Source: Liolophura sinensis
Taxonomy: Eukaryota; Mollusca; Polyplacophora; Chitonida; Chitonidae
Assembly (NCBI RefSeq): GCF_032854445.1
Contig: NC_088297.1
Span: forward strand, 16,503,127-16,567,126
Direction: 5' to 3'
DNA: 64,000 bases
Each line of letters begins with the position of its first letter. Position 1 is the first letter of the stretch. The translations under genes and the position numbers were made by a program. Positions 33,133 through 45,511 of the stretch are shown here, in pieces. The notes under the pieces are model-generated. The model saw only the letters and a list, made by a program, of their open reading frames with translations. It ran no database searches and was not told the origin of the DNA.

Positions 33133-36100
33133 CTACTCGTCCACGTCGTATCGCAGGCCAGTTTTGGACTTTATCTTGTCCACCAGATCCATAACGTATT
33201 CACTGTGAGACACTGGAACAACGGGACTTTCTTTTAAACCTGCGGGGGAAAGAACAACGCGTGGGCAGTTAAGTATACATGTATATAAGCCCTAACACTC
33301 TACCTCTTGCCCATTGCAAATTTCGTCATTTATTTATCTTTAATACACATAAAGCATACCATTGAGACCTACTGTGAACTCTGTCAAGCAACCATTTGCC
33401 TAGTGTTTTGCAAGCTTATTAGTTTTCCAAATCTCAGATTTAACACAACATGATATGAATATGCCATTTTTTACATTTATGTCATGAGAGATATATACAA
33501 CTGCATTCAGCTACATCTACATATACATACAACTTCACAGCAACACATTTTCCTTATTTGAAGTTCGTCTCATGTGGGCTATGTACATGTACACTAGAAA
33601 CGGGAGCCTCCATGACCGAGAGAGATAGCGCGATATGACCCAGGAGTCTCTCACCAATGCGGTCACTGTGAGTTCAAGTACAGCTCATGCTGGCTTCCTC
33701 TCCGGCTGTACGTGGGAAGATCTTCGAGCAACCTGCGGATGGTCGTGGGTTTCCACAATAATGCGGTCGCCATCGTATAAGTTAGATATTCTTGAGTACG
33801 GCGAAAAATTAACATCAGTCAAGTAACTAAATAAACACTTTACATTTGAATAATACTTAATTGAAGAGGGATCATATGGTTTCACTGCGTCTCATTCACC
33901 GTGGGCCTTGCTGACAATAAGCGGATCCACGGCGTTGCTGTGAGGGTTGCGCTGTCTATAAACCATGCTTGAAAATCACTCGCCTTTCATCCGTAAGGTG
34001 TATATATGTCACAAGTTGGTATAAGTTCGAAATTACTTTGCCAAAGGTTGGTGGTTTACCCCAGGAATTCCGGTTTTCTCTATACCCATGAAACTCACCG
34101 CTATCGTGTGAGTAGGCCCACAATGCTAAACGATAATCGAATAAACTATATAAATATTTGTATAATATTTTATATATTACCCTCAAGAAGACATTGCCGC
34201 ACGTGCATGGCTTGGTAAGTCAGACCTGAGCGGTTGTGAAAAATGAATTTGGCGTGGTTGATTTTCGGAAGGTCAAAGGTCATTTTCCCCGAAGGTAGGG
34301 TGACCTCTGTTGGGCACCAGAACGGATTATGAATCTGTGCAAGAAGAAATAGTGAAAGCATTTTAGTGCCTGCGTACTTGGGGTAAGTCGTACTTAACAA
34401 TTTTTCAATCATATGCCGAAAAGAGAGCAAATGAAAAGGTCATGCTTTTACCAGAGTAACATGTTTGTGCACCTGATTTTTCCACATACATCTCCATATT
34501 TTTTACATAACTTTTTATCTTCAGAGTTAAATGATCTCACCAGGTGTTTGTCTTTTTCGACATCCGTGTTGTTACTCACCCAAATCTGAGCGTATGTTTG
34601 TCCGTCCTTCTGTCTGTCCGTCTGTCTGCTTAAACCATCGCCCACCTTTACCAGTATTTGACTTTCACTAAGTCTATATGTGTTCCTCCGTCTCTCTGTC
34701 CCAACAGATTTTTTTGACATCTGTCAAATTTATCTGACCGTGGTTTTGCCCTTCCGTCTGACTGTGTTTTTTTTTCTGTCCACTTGTCTGTCAGTTTGTT
34801 TCAGTTGGAAATAAGTCACCAATCACATATTTTGGTCGTATGTTGTCCGTCTGCCAGTGTGTTTAGCCAAAGTCTAATTTAGCATCACCTTTATCTGACC
34901 GTGGGTTCCATAGATCACCCCTTCGTTCATGCCTTTGAATGTGACGTTGTAGAGAAGCTGCGCCATCCTTCCGTCATTGTACTTGAATATTACACAAGCA
35001 CCTTCGTCCACCTCTGTGTGAGAACAAAAGAAAAAGAGACTAAAAAAAAAAAGATGAGTGATATGCATTCACAAATGCATAAATGCGCACAACAACAATG
35101 CAATTCTCCAACTGTATACATAGCACTTCTCGTTGCAGCTAAACAGATAGCACCGGAAATTACGAACCAAAACAAAATATATTCATAATATACTATATAT
35201 AAAGTTGACAGGGCGTCCGCTTTTGCGGTAGGTCCAGGGTCAATCCTGGGTCAATCCTGGGTCGGGTCACACCTAAGACCTTAAAAGAGGAGTGAGTGAG
35301 TGCTTGGGGTTTAACGTCGCACTCAACAATTTTTCAGTCATATGACGACGAAGAAATCCTTAGGGTGTATGTAATGTGCCTCCTTGTTGCAGGACGGATT
35401 TCCACCGCTCTTTTATCTAGTGCTGCTACACTAAGACGACTTACCGAAGGCAAGTAAGCCGCACCGCCTGAACCATTATACTCATAAAGGTCAACTAGTC
35501 GTTGCACTGTCCCCTTCATGCTGAACGGCAAGCGAGGAAGTTACAACTTCATCTTTTAACGTCTTAGAGTTTGACTCGACACAGGATTGATCCTGGATCT
35601 ACCGCTCCCGAAGCTAACGCTCTACTAACTGTGCTATCCTGGCCGGGAACTTAACAGAGAAAGTTGTAGCATCCTCGCTTGGCGTTCAACGTTAAGATAT
35701 AGTGCAATGACTGGTTGACACGTACCAGTATAATGGGTCGGGTGGGGCGTCTTACTTGCCTTCTGTAAGGCGTCTCAGTTAAGCAGCACTAGATAACAGA
35801 GCGCTGGAAATCCATCCCGCAACAAGGAGGCACATTGCACGTACATGCACTCTAAGGACTCCTTCGTCGTCATTTGACTGACAAATTGCTAAGTACGACG
35901 TTAAACCCTAGGCATTCACTCACTATATATAAATTATCTATATTATATACGTGGGACCTGGAATGACCGTATAAGAGGATACTTCCACGCTTAAGAAAAC
36001 CACAAATTGATTACTTTACATCCAGAGTTTATTTGTGTATTTGCCTTCATTTTTTTCCGACTTATATTACCTTGTCTGTCTGTGTATCTGTCTGTCAATA

Positions 36101-36519
36101 ACTTCATGGGCATAATGCTACATGCCGCGTCTTACCGGTGTCCCCCATCATGGTGCCTTGTACTGAGATATCGTCAGGCTTGCCGAACAGGAAGACGGCA
36201 ATGTTCAGCGGGTAGACCCCCATGTCTAGCAACGCCCCGCCCCCTAGAACTTTACTTCTGATCCGTTCGCGGTTAGAGATCGGAATGGCGAGTTCCAGTC
36301 GGAGCACACGGGCTTTACCGATCGTCTCATTGCTCATCTCGTTCAGAATGCGCTGGTACAGCGGGAAAAATCGAGTCCAGACGGCCTGAGAAAACAAAAA
36401 CGACTGATTGATTGATTAATAGGTTGATATCTAGGTGTCTGGAAGCGAAGCACTGGCATTTCTGAGGTGGTGAAATTCTCACCTGTAAATATATTTACCG
36501 TAGTAGTTCAAATTTGAGA

Positions 36520-36618
<99 letters not shown>

Positions 36619-39600
36619 TGTGGCTTGTTGACCTCATATTCCGTCAATACATTTGTACAACTGCCCGGAAAGGTATTTCATACATTTAATTATTGCTACC
36701 AAAATCTTTTTTGGCATATATGTATATATGCATGTAGCATGTACTTTAACAATTATAGTTTGCAAAGACGACGACGTAATTTAGTTTCAATATTTATCCC
36801 TTTGTTTGGAGGTCGCACTTAAAACACAATAATAATCCATGCTGTCTTTAAAGTGTTAAGAAATTCACCCCATTAATGACAAAGTCCCTCCCACACGGTG
36901 TAATGTTTTTCCCAAGCGACTACATTTATGTCTTTCTCACCTCCATAAAGAAGACTTTCTTTTCCTTTGCCAGTGATGTCATTTCCTTAAGCTGTTTTAG
37001 ATTCATGGCGGCTGGCTTCTCCACAAGCACGTTCTTACCATGACTAATAAAGAGAAGAGTGACTCTGTGATGCTCTGGGTGGATGGTGCCAATATATACC
37101 ACATCTGTAAGGGAGAAGGGAGAGGTATTTAAAAGTGTTAAGTCAATAGTTCTACAGAGTACACTGTCTTTCCATCGTACGCGGTAGTATTTTATTTATT
37201 CATTTATTTTTTATTTATTATTTATTTGATTTGTTTTTTTCGCCCTACTCAAGAATATTTCACTTATACGACGGCTGGAAACATTATGGTGGGAGGAAAC
37301 AGGGGAGAACCCTAAAGAAACGCACCACCGTCCGCAGGCAGATCTTTCCGCGTACAGTGTAGTATTTTAGTTAGGCACTGTGTGAACTATATCTATCGTA
37401 TACCACATCTGTCGTATACCACATCTGTCGAATAGGCCTACCACACCTAGCGTATACCATATTTATCGTATACCACATCTGTCGTATAGGCCTACCACAC
37501 CTAGCTTATACCATATCTATCGTATACCACATCTGTCATATAGGCCTACCACAACTAGCTTATACCATTTCTATCGTATACCACATCTGTCGTATACCAC
37601 ATCAGCCTATAGGCCTACCACACCTAGCGTATACCATATTTATCGTACACCACGTCTGTCGTATACCACATCTATCATATAGGCCTACCACACCTAGCTT
37701 ATACCATATCTATCGTATACCACATCTGTCGTATGCCACATCTGTCGTATAGGACTACCACACCTAGCGTATACCATATCTATCGTATACCATATCTATC
37801 GTAAACCACATCTGTCGTATAAAACATCTGTGGAATAGGCCTACCACACCTAGCTTATACCATATCTATCGTATACCACATCTATCGTATACCACATCTG
37901 TCGTATAGGCCTACTACACCTAGCGTACACCATATCTATCGTATACCACATCTATCGTATACCACATCTGTCGTATAGGCCTACCCCACCTAGCGTATAC
38001 CATATTTATCGTACACCACATCTGTCGTACACCACATCTGTCGTATAGGCCTATCACACCTAGATTTTACCATATCTATCATATATCATATCTATCGTAT
38101 ACCGCATCTGTCGTATAGGCCTACCACACCTAGCTTATACCATATCTATCATATACCACATCTATCGTATGCCACATCTGTCGTATACCAGATCTGCCAG
38201 ACTATGGAAAGTTGTTATTAGCGTTGTAACAATAGTGCATACGTATATTACATTTGTAAAACAGGCCAAAGCAAATCAGAAGAGATACGAATAATGCACA
38301 GGTAAACCTCATCTGTAAGGCGGTGGAATTTTTTTTACTAGCGTTATGGAAATAGTGCCAACGAGTCCCACATGTGTCATGATATGAGAATAGTGCCAAC
38401 GAAATACGACATCTATATGACACCGAATAGTTTTTTTAAATGTGCTCTGACAATATTGCCCTCACAGCTTATGTCTTCACGGATTAGGCGTCCGCGTGCG
38501 TTTGAAGATGAAGAACGGTGGTGGGAAGAGTGAGGAGCTTGGGCTGACTGTCTAGTCCCACACAATCCAGGGGTCACCTATTTCCAAATCTTCTACATCA
38601 AACCATGTTAATAGCCTTATGTATTAAAGTTATTCATCTACTTGCAAGAAATTGCTTCTGTATTTCAATCTTAACCCCTAATTTCTCCAATACACGTTCC
38701 AGCGTTACGATATCTAAAAACGGTTCATCCACCTACCAACATCCGGGTCTTTTGCTAATTCCAGATATGACCCGTAAGCTGTCAGAATGCCAAAGTCTTT
38801 GGCAAAGCTCTGAGCTCTCTTCAAATCTCTGGCTGCGACAGCAACAATCTGTCAAAATAAAACAGACTGGGATAGATAATACAAGTTACCTAGGCTGAAA
38901 TGAATCAGGAAATACTTGTACATGCCGCGGATAATCGTGAGGTTCGCACCATAATGCTGGCCGCCGTCGTATAAGTGATATATTTCTAAGTGCCGCGTAA
39001 AACAGCAGTTGAATAAATAAAATAAAACGAAATAAAATACATATATAAAAGACTAAGCCGTTCACTATGTATCTCCCTCTTTGTCTTTCTTTTTCTCCCT
39101 TCCTTCCATTTTCCCACGGTCCCTGTCTTCCTGTTCAGATTTTCGACAACTAGAACTTCCATACTGCTCAGGTTTAACAACGGCAATTCCTTTTTACAAC
39201 GGCGGTCAAGTTTATGACCAAAGGAACCCGGACAGAGCCCAGAGAAAACTACAGAACTTCGTCATATACCTGACAATCTTCCTAACTTAAAGCAACAGCC
39301 AAAGCAGCGTGAGCCGGATTCGAACAAGCGATCCCATATGTCAAGGCCCAATCGTCTGCAACGAGAATAACGTTCAGCTCGATTTAAATGCGCGACCTTA
39401 AGAATTATTGAGGTCTATGTATATGTCTATTTATTAAGAAAGAAAACTTTAATCTCCAAATTTACTCTACTTTTGCATTTTGACGTTAAACAGCGTTCGT
39501 ACAAATACATGTGAATAAATAAATAAATGACTAAATAAACAATACCTTGGTTTAAATGAAATGCTCTGCTATTTTTACCTCATGTTCCGACGACGGGAGA

Positions 39601-39689
39601 GACTTAAGACAATGACTAAAATCTCGGCTGATGCATCCAGCACTGCAAATACCCCATCGCGTCGCCTTGGTTGTCAGGTGCGAATCCAT
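33133..39689 (-). CDS. DHDH: Trans-1,2-dihydrobenzene-1,2-diol dehydrogenase (dimeric dihydrodiol dehydrogenase), complete, 7 exons
   Basis: A Gfo/Idh/MocA-family NADP-dependent oxidoreductase that oxidises aromatic trans-dihydrodiols to catechols and also D-xylose. Exons on the minus strand: 39689-39579, 38848-38737, 37104-36941, 36385-36136, 35013-34889, 34334-34181, 33239-33133. All introns are GT-AG and every phase agrees, giving 340 residues (mammalian forms about 334). Seen in order: [15 protein letters not shown] (Rossmann start), [43 protein letters not shown] with Lys104, [27 protein letters not shown] with Asp183, [35 protein letters not shown]. Lys104 and Asp183 correspond to the catalytic pair known as Lys97/Asp176 in the monkey enzyme (constant offset of 7). 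Introns hold SINEs, a (TA)n tract and a minisatellite. Confidence 0.93.
33602..33838 (+). repeat. SINE family A, nearly full copy in a DHDH intron
   Basis: It runs from the tRNA-like head (tccatgaccgagagagatag, atgacccaggagtctctcac) through ctgcggatggtcgtgggttt to ttcttgagtacggcg and an A-rich tail. Confidence 0.8.
34372..34418 (-). repeat. SINE family B end fragment
   Basis: acttggggtaagtcgtactt followed by aacaatttttcaatcatatg. It lies in a DHDH intron. Confidence 0.5.
35205..35927. repeat. SINE family B copy invaded by an inverted family B copy
   Basis: A plus-sense head (35205-35287, ending cacctaagaccttaaaagag) is followed by a complete minus-sense copy (35288-about 35645). The plus-sense body then resumes at about 35655 (gagaaagttgtagcatcctc) to ggcattcactcac. 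The sequence cttaaaagaggag at the left junction is approximately repeated at the right (cttaacagagaa), consistent with a target-site duplication. The same architecture occurs at 61332-61857. It lies in a DHDH intron. Confidence 0.75.
36519..36613. repeat. (TA)n microsatellite
   Basis: About 95 bp of alternating TA in a DHDH intron. Confidence 0.97.
37190..37372 (-). repeat. SINE family A copy
   Basis: The tail tttatttattatttatttg, then cgccctactcaagaatattt and ggaaacattatggtgggagg, to ccgcaggcagatctttccgc. It lies in a DHDH intron. Confidence 0.75.
37388..38200. repeat. 54-bp minisatellite in a DHDH intron
   Basis: The composite unit is cgtataccatatctat (16) + cgtataccacatctgt (16) + cgtataggcctaccacacct plus ag (22). 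There are about 14 copies, with variable numbers of the 16-bp part. The 22-bp part contains the AGGCCTA motif. Confidence 0.93.
38940..39037 (+). repeat. SINE family A tail half
   Basis: accataatgctggccgccgt, cgtataagtgatatatttct and an A-rich tail gaataaataaaataaaac. It lies in a DHDH intron. Confidence 0.7.
39172..39390 (-). repeat. SINE related to family A with a different tRNA-like head
   Basis: The left part (acaacggcggtcaagtttat, cccggacagagcccagagaa) matches the family A body. The right part contains gccggattcgaacaagcgat, whose reverse complement has a B-box (TTGTTCGAATCC). The head differs from other family A copies, suggesting a subfamily or a head swap. Confidence 0.6.
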
Positions 39690-41963
39690 TTCAAATTAGA
39701 ATGCGAGATTAGATCAAAATCCGGCAGATTTTTATAACCACAGATGACCGCAAGCTTCGATAGCCCCAAAAACAAGTCAAAAAGTCAGATTTATTGACAC
39801 TTTGTAGCCTCTATGTTATGATAATTTACACAAGTGTAAGCAAAACCACCCTGTTGCACGTATGTTGATGGAGGTGTGTTGGGTGTGGGGGTGGGGGGTG
39901 CTGGTGGTGGTGAAGATAACTCCCATAAGTGAAAACAGTAATCTTGTGAAATATCGTTTGATTAAGAGATCAAATGTCGCACGCACTGTTGTACTTTTCA
40001 AGGTGACAGACTACAGGTACGTTGGGTTTTCACTTAATTGGAACACTGGTCTTACTGCTGCTAGAACTAATGCATTGAAACTAATGAATTAATCGAAAAA
40101 ATTAACATTTGTCACTTCATTTTCCAACGAGGAAATCGAAAGTGTGACATCAAATCAGCTGGTGTAAACAACGTTTGGTTCTGTAAGTTTTAACGTTCAA
40201 ACCCAGTTAAACACCTGGATATATATATATATGCTTCTCAAAGCTCAGAGTATACATATACTATTTTATTTATCGAAATGTACTTAGTTTCTGTTTTAAA
40301 ATTATCGATTTGACTTACATCTTTCTGACCTCAACTGCATCCAGTGCTTTTGAAAAGGCTTTTCTAAACCCCATGTCAAATCCTTCACAAAACTATTCAA
40401 TGAGAGTCCCGCCTATCGATCATCAAATGCTCTATTTCGTTCCATGGTATAGTCAGTTTGTTTCCAGCCCACCAGTTCATCCACATCACATCTGTTTTCA
40501 TACTATAACCACCTTCATTAAATCTGTATTACAGCTAACATGGAGTATTATTACACCCCGTTTTATCTACTCTCCCAGCCTTATTTATTATCGAACGAAC
40601 AGATTAACATAATAAGAAAAAGATAAAATAATGAAGAAGAATTTCAGTTTGATGATCTCTATATTTCGACTAATCTTAAGTCCTCATAAGGAGAATTTTG
40701 CTTCATTTAAACTCTCTTGAAATAAAACGAATCTGAGCTTGTGGGCGAGATTTAGTGTGGGTTTGAAAACGTGACCTCAAAAGTCACCAATACATGGTTG
40801 TGTTCAATGGAAAACCTTATGTTACTGATTTATTCATTTTTTTTTTAGTTAGTTGAATAGCTAGGTATCAAGCTTATGACGATCTCCCTCAAGCATAAAG
40901 AACCGCCAAATTGAAAAATACATAATTTTTTTTTCGAATGTTCTGGACGGATGTGTAACGATCCAATAAGGACAACTCTGCTCCAGTTCACTGGTCTGTG
41001 ATATTGACCAGCGTTTCCTCAGAGAAAAAGATAGTCAAAGGGGGATTCGTGGCAGGAGGAATAATGCCACTAGCCGCCGCCCATATTATGCGAATAGGTG
41101 ATCTCACCGCTTACAGCCCTTTTCGCTCAAGATCAAACTATTTACATATGTACACCTTCATATTGTAAATATGATATGTGAATGAATGAAAACTAGTGGA
41201 CACTGTTGCATACATTTGTAAAATGATCGCCACAAGTCTCACAAGTAGTGAGATCGGGGAATATTCAAACTCCTTGCTCAGGTTCGGATTAGAACTCGCG
41301 CCCCGTGTGGTCCGGTCCTTGATACTTCAGGTCTCCAACTCGCCTTTGAAAATTATGGAAGCCGGATGAGAACACCTCGCCTTGCGATTTGCGACTGGAG
41401 ATCGGCCCGCGCACCGCAGCCTGCTGCCAAAAGTTGGCGTGTATTTTTCTGGGTCATTCTTTATCCTATCATTAGACTTATGAAATGGACAAACTTGCTG
41501 AGACTGCCAATAAAAATTATTACATGAATAGAGTTCTTAAACATCGTCTGGGTAGAAAATGCTTAGAAAATATGCGTAAATGTTTTATTACATCACCTAT
41601 GAAATGTTCAGATATAGCTTATGACAGTATCACTGAAGATCACATAAACGGTCGAAGTCCTCTCAAGTTGTACGTGAGCAAATCTGCCATCGACCTTCGA
41701 TTGGCCATTTGAAATATTCTTGAGAACGACGTAAAAACATGCAATCAAAATAGATAAATAAATAAAATCCTACGTACAAACATGCATACTTTTGCATGTG
41801 CATGTTTATACCGGTGCGTGTGTGTACATTGTATAGACGTGTGCGCCCAGGCCAGCGTGACCGAGACTAACCTCAGGTCCCAGATTCGTGGTGTTAATTT
41901 AATAAATGTTCCAATAGACTGACTTTAATTCCTGCAGGTAGCCTGTAGGGGTGGAGTGTTGGT

Positions 41964-41994
<31 letters not shown>

Positions 41995-42680
41995 GATAGG
42001 CGCATATTTTCTAATCCCATAGGGTTGTACCAGTTTGAAACAAGACTTCGAGCCACCTCATGCCAGTAAATCGCAGAGCCAGGCGTTTCCTGCGTCTCCA
42101 TTACGTTAGATGTAAGTTATACACGAGTGAGTGAGTGCTTGGGGTTGAGCGTCGTACTTTAAGTTACACACGATGTGCATAGTGTCTGTGAATCAGTCTA
42201 AAATTACGCTTGTTAGTGAGCAATGCACAATGAAAGGACCAAATTTAATTTCATATTAGAAAATAGCGAGAGAAAAAAAACCTTGCCTTTTGTATGTAAA
42301 CGTGACGATTCTGGGTTTGTCTCATTATTAACATACTCCGTAGGTGCAGATGGAAAGACATCACAAAGACACATAGACATGGATGGATAGATATTATATA
42401 GATATAGGAGGATACATATAGATGCAGGAAAAACTCTATATGAGAAGGGGAATCAGTGATGAGAAGGGGTGGTCAATGGATCAAAGTTCATTCACTGAAT
42501 GAACGGCGGCAAACGAGAAACATCACGTGGTCAATATATTTACTTCGGAACTGGCGTGCTGCTGGCGTCAGATGACAAATATTGACCATTCACGTACGTG
42601 AACAATGCACCCATGTACACACTCAGATGTATTATAGCTGTAGCCTAGTGGCCATCCTACGTTGTCTCAACGATTTATCA
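39690..42680. other. Upstream flank of DHDH, largely unannotated
   Basis: It includes a GT/G-rich tract at 41965-41997, a family A tail fragment at 41712-41768, a family B fragment at 42126-42162 and a tRNA-like fragment near 41250-41370. A 75-codon open frame at 41485-41712 is not recognised. It runs into the SINE tail and is probably not a gene. No promoter element for DHDH could be singled out. Confidence 0.35.
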
Positions 42681-42687
42681 TGTAGTT

Positions 42688-42832
42688 GTTTTTTTTTTGG
42701 GGTGTTTTACACCGTGTATGTTTCATAGGTATTTCACTCATACGACGGTGTTCACCATTATGTTGGGAGAAAAGGGGACAGAGCCCAGGGGAAACCCAAT
42801 ACCATCCGCAGGCTGCTGACATATGCCACCAC
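42688..42832 (-). repeat. SINE family A copy
   Basis: ggtgttttacaccgtgtatg, tcactcatacgacggtgttc and ccaggggaaacccaatacca; truncated before the head. Confidence 0.65.
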
Positions 42833-42974
42833 ATATATACAACGGGAGCGGTAATTTGTCTATTTCATGAGTCTCGTGCAAGGTTTAAGAATGTCCCAAA
42901 CAAGCACGTCAGTTTTCTTCAGCAGGCTGCGCTCCAGCTTAGTACTGTGGATTTATAACACGTAGGCCAATATC

Positions 42975-43175
42975 ACGTGGCCGCGCCCCGCAGGTTGGAG
43001 GAATTCGCGCGAGAACGGTACCGTTCTCGTCCCTCGTGTCGTGACCCGCGAGGCGCTGCCCGCGGCACGAAAGCTGTACCATTCGAGCACGATTCCCCCC
43101 TCCCCCCTTCCCCCCGTCCTCGTGCCGCGACCCGCGGTTCGTGGGGCGGAATGTCCTCATCCGGCTTCCATAGAT
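42975..43175. other. GC-rich, CpG-dense island
   Basis: About 200 bp of strongly GC- and CpG-rich sequence in an AT-rich region. It contains a 20-bp perfect palindrome CGAGAACGGTACCGTTCTCG (43010-43029) and two similar blocks (tcgtgtcgtgacccgcgagg and tcgtgccgcgacccgcggtt). Several frames are open on both strands only because stop codons are rare in GC-rich sequence. Its role is unknown. Confidence 0.6.
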
Positions 43176-43741
43176 GAGCACAGGTATTTCCAGGCCATGG
43201 TTTCACGTCTGCTTCCACTGATGACTATCTAATCCCGGATGGTTTTGTTATCTGGTTTAATCACGCACCGATCTGATAACGAGGTTGTTTGGTAGATTTG
43301 TAGATTTGACTATTCACTTTTAGGCTGCACAGCGCCCGGGGGTTGAAATTGAGCGCAGAGTTACACACCAGCGAAACAAAACAAAGATCAATAAATAAAT
43401 ACATTAACATATGGATTTAACTGCAATCACGATGCACACGGGCACATAGTAACTTCTGTGCTCTTAAATGAGAATATTTAGTTTACATGAATTTACCTGT
43501 ACATGTATGGCGATAAATCATTCATTTATTGATTATAATACGTATATCATTCGTGTAGTTGGTTGGATTTAATCTACTGGCAATGGAAATTATTTATTTA
43601 TCTGTTTACATGTTCCTCTGTTTTTGTATTATATTTGATGTTCTCATTCTATCGAAAATCATGCATTCACCTGCTGCTGCTCTTACACTTGTTCTCACCA
43701 AGATATGGCTGAAAACTTTGTCGACATGGCGTTAAGCCATA

Positions 43742-43832
43742 ATCATTCATTCATTTATTTATTTATTCAATTAGTGTGTTACGCCGTACACTCAAATATT
43801 TCACTTATACGACGGAGGCCAGCCTTATGTCA
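43742..43832 (-). repeat. SINE family A tail fragment
   Basis: atttatttatttattcaatt, gtgtgttacgccgtacactc and tatacgacggaggccagcct. Confidence 0.65.
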
Positions 43833-43934
43833 ATGATGAACTTATAAAATACACAGGTTTTATTTATCTGCTTAATTTTACTTAATCTAACCTGCAAGAA
43901 ACCCGCCCTTAGCTCAACACTCCCATCCTAAACC

Positions 43935-44340
43935 ACCTCCTCCCTCGAAAATCTCCCCTTCCTTCCCTACACTGTACACTTTCCATGTTAATCCCGATAT
44001 CTCCCTCTTTAAACCCAGCACCTCCCATCCTAAAGCCCACACCTCCCTAAGCCAACACCTCCCTCTTTAAATCCAACACCTCCCATCCTAAAGCCTACAC
44101 CTCCCTAAGCCAACACCTCCCTCTTTAAATCCAACACCTCCCTCTTTAAATCCAACACCTCCCATCCTAAAGCCTACACCTCCCTAAGCCAACACCTCCC
44201 TCTTTAAATCCAACACCTCCCATCCTAAAGCCTACACCTCCCTAAGCCAACACCTCCCTCTTTAAACCTAACACCTCCGATCCTAAACCATACACCTCAC
44301 TAAACCAACATCTCCCTTTTCTAAACCCAACACAACCCAC
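43935..44340. repeat. 58-bp tandem repeat
   Basis: Units built of acacctccctctttaaatcc, aacacctcccatcctaaagc and ctacacctccctaagcca recur at 58 bp. One unit carries an extra 21-bp piece. It is CT-rich on the plus strand. Confidence 0.9.
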
Positions 44341-44578
44341 GAATTTTAATATTTACTACGTATATGTAGTTAGCATATGCTTCTCATTTTATTAGGTTAT
44401 GACATGAAACTGCGAAATCTACATGCTGCACCTAGCGTTAAAAGAGTAAAACTTTTATCTTATCGATTTAAAAAAAAAACAAACAAGCGTACCGTCCTTG
44501 ATAGACCTACATATGCCGACACTAGTTCATGCAACTTATGCGTATACATTTAACCACAAATCAGAACATCTGACACAT

Positions 44579-44867
44579 TTACTGCTCACATATATTCTTG
44601 TGGCCATTTGCTTTGCTGGATTCAAAAGCGAATGTTTGAGAGCCATACATTTTTATTACTGAATGATCTGGCTTTGATAAGTTTGAATTAAAAGCGGGGA
44701 CTAAATGCATTTGGCGGTAATAAATGGTCAGGGCTTGCACCGAAATTAATGCAGACTGCTCAAACTGTCCCTTTGTCTGAGTAAATGCTGTCATAATGTT
44801 AGATATAGCTGATCTAAAATCAAGCAAGGAGGGAGACATCCTGCGAGAGTACCATGCATTCGGTTTT
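44579..44867 (-). CDS. Possible terminal exon, unrecognised
   Basis: After a minus-strand acceptor (gatgtagttagactcag) an open frame of about 95 codons begins PKPNAWYSRRMSPSLLDFRS, continues TAFTQTKGQFEQSALISV and ends KANGHKNICEQ. A consensus AATAAA lies about 190 bases downstream (44388-44393, minus). Composition looks protein-like, but no family is recognised and no upstream exon was found. It could be a chance open frame. Confidence 0.2.
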
Positions 44868-44994
44868 GGCACTGAGTCTAACTACATCAGGGGAAAGAAA
44901 TTAGTCAGTGTTTTAAGAAAACCGGTAGGTTTTATGTATTGATGAGTGTGTGCGTTTCTTCATAAAATCTATGACGTCATACAGACTTTGTGTT

Positions 44995-45292
44995 GGCTAC
45001 AGGATCAATCCTGGCTCGAGTCACACCTAAGACCTTAAAAGAGGAAGTTGTAACTTCTTCGCTTGGCTTCCATTGTGGAGGGGATAGTAGAACAACTGGT
45101 TGACTCGTATCACTATAATGGCTCGGGCCTTCGGTAAGTTGCCTCTAGATAAGCAGCAGCACTAGATAAAAGAGCGGTGGAAATCCATCCTGCAACAAGG
45201 AAGCACATTACTTGCACTCTAAGGATTCCTTCGTCGTCATATGACTGAAAAATTGTTAAGTACAACGTAAACCTTAAGCATTCACTCACCCA
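44995..45292 (+). repeat. SINE family B copy
   Basis: ggatcaatcctggctcgagt, cctaagaccttaaaagagga and agttgtaacttcttcgcttg through gtcgtcatatgactgaaaaa to cattcactcaccca. Confidence 0.8.
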
Positions 45293-45511
45293 CTTCCCCC
45301 TTTACCCGGCCCTCTGTAAATGGGCCCACCTGCAAATTGTACCACTGGTTGGGAACGATTGCCCGCTCGAAGCTCTGTGGAAGGCTTATTAGCGAGTTAA
45401 ATAAAAAGTGTTAAAAAACATTGAGTTTCACGCTTTTACACCGTATGAATTTTCATTGTGTCATAACGTGTGTGGCCTATATTAATCCATGTAATCTATA
45501 TTAGCCACCAT

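Noticed and set aside
39310..39345. tRNA-like B-box region as a possible tRNA gene
   Set aside because: It is continuous with a SINE body, and no complete cloverleaf with acceptor stem was seen.
41250..41370. tRNA-like fragment (reverse strand) with a B-box-like GAGTTCTAATCC
   Set aside because: Acceptor and anticodon arms could not be paired; it is probably a SINE relic.
41485..41712. 75-codon frame beginning MDKLAETANKNYY
   Set aside because: It is unrecognised, has no splice or promoter context, and ends inside a SINE tail; possibly a relic.
42973..43218. Arg/Gly-rich frames on both strands
   Set aside because: They are explained by the GC-rich composition lacking stop codons.
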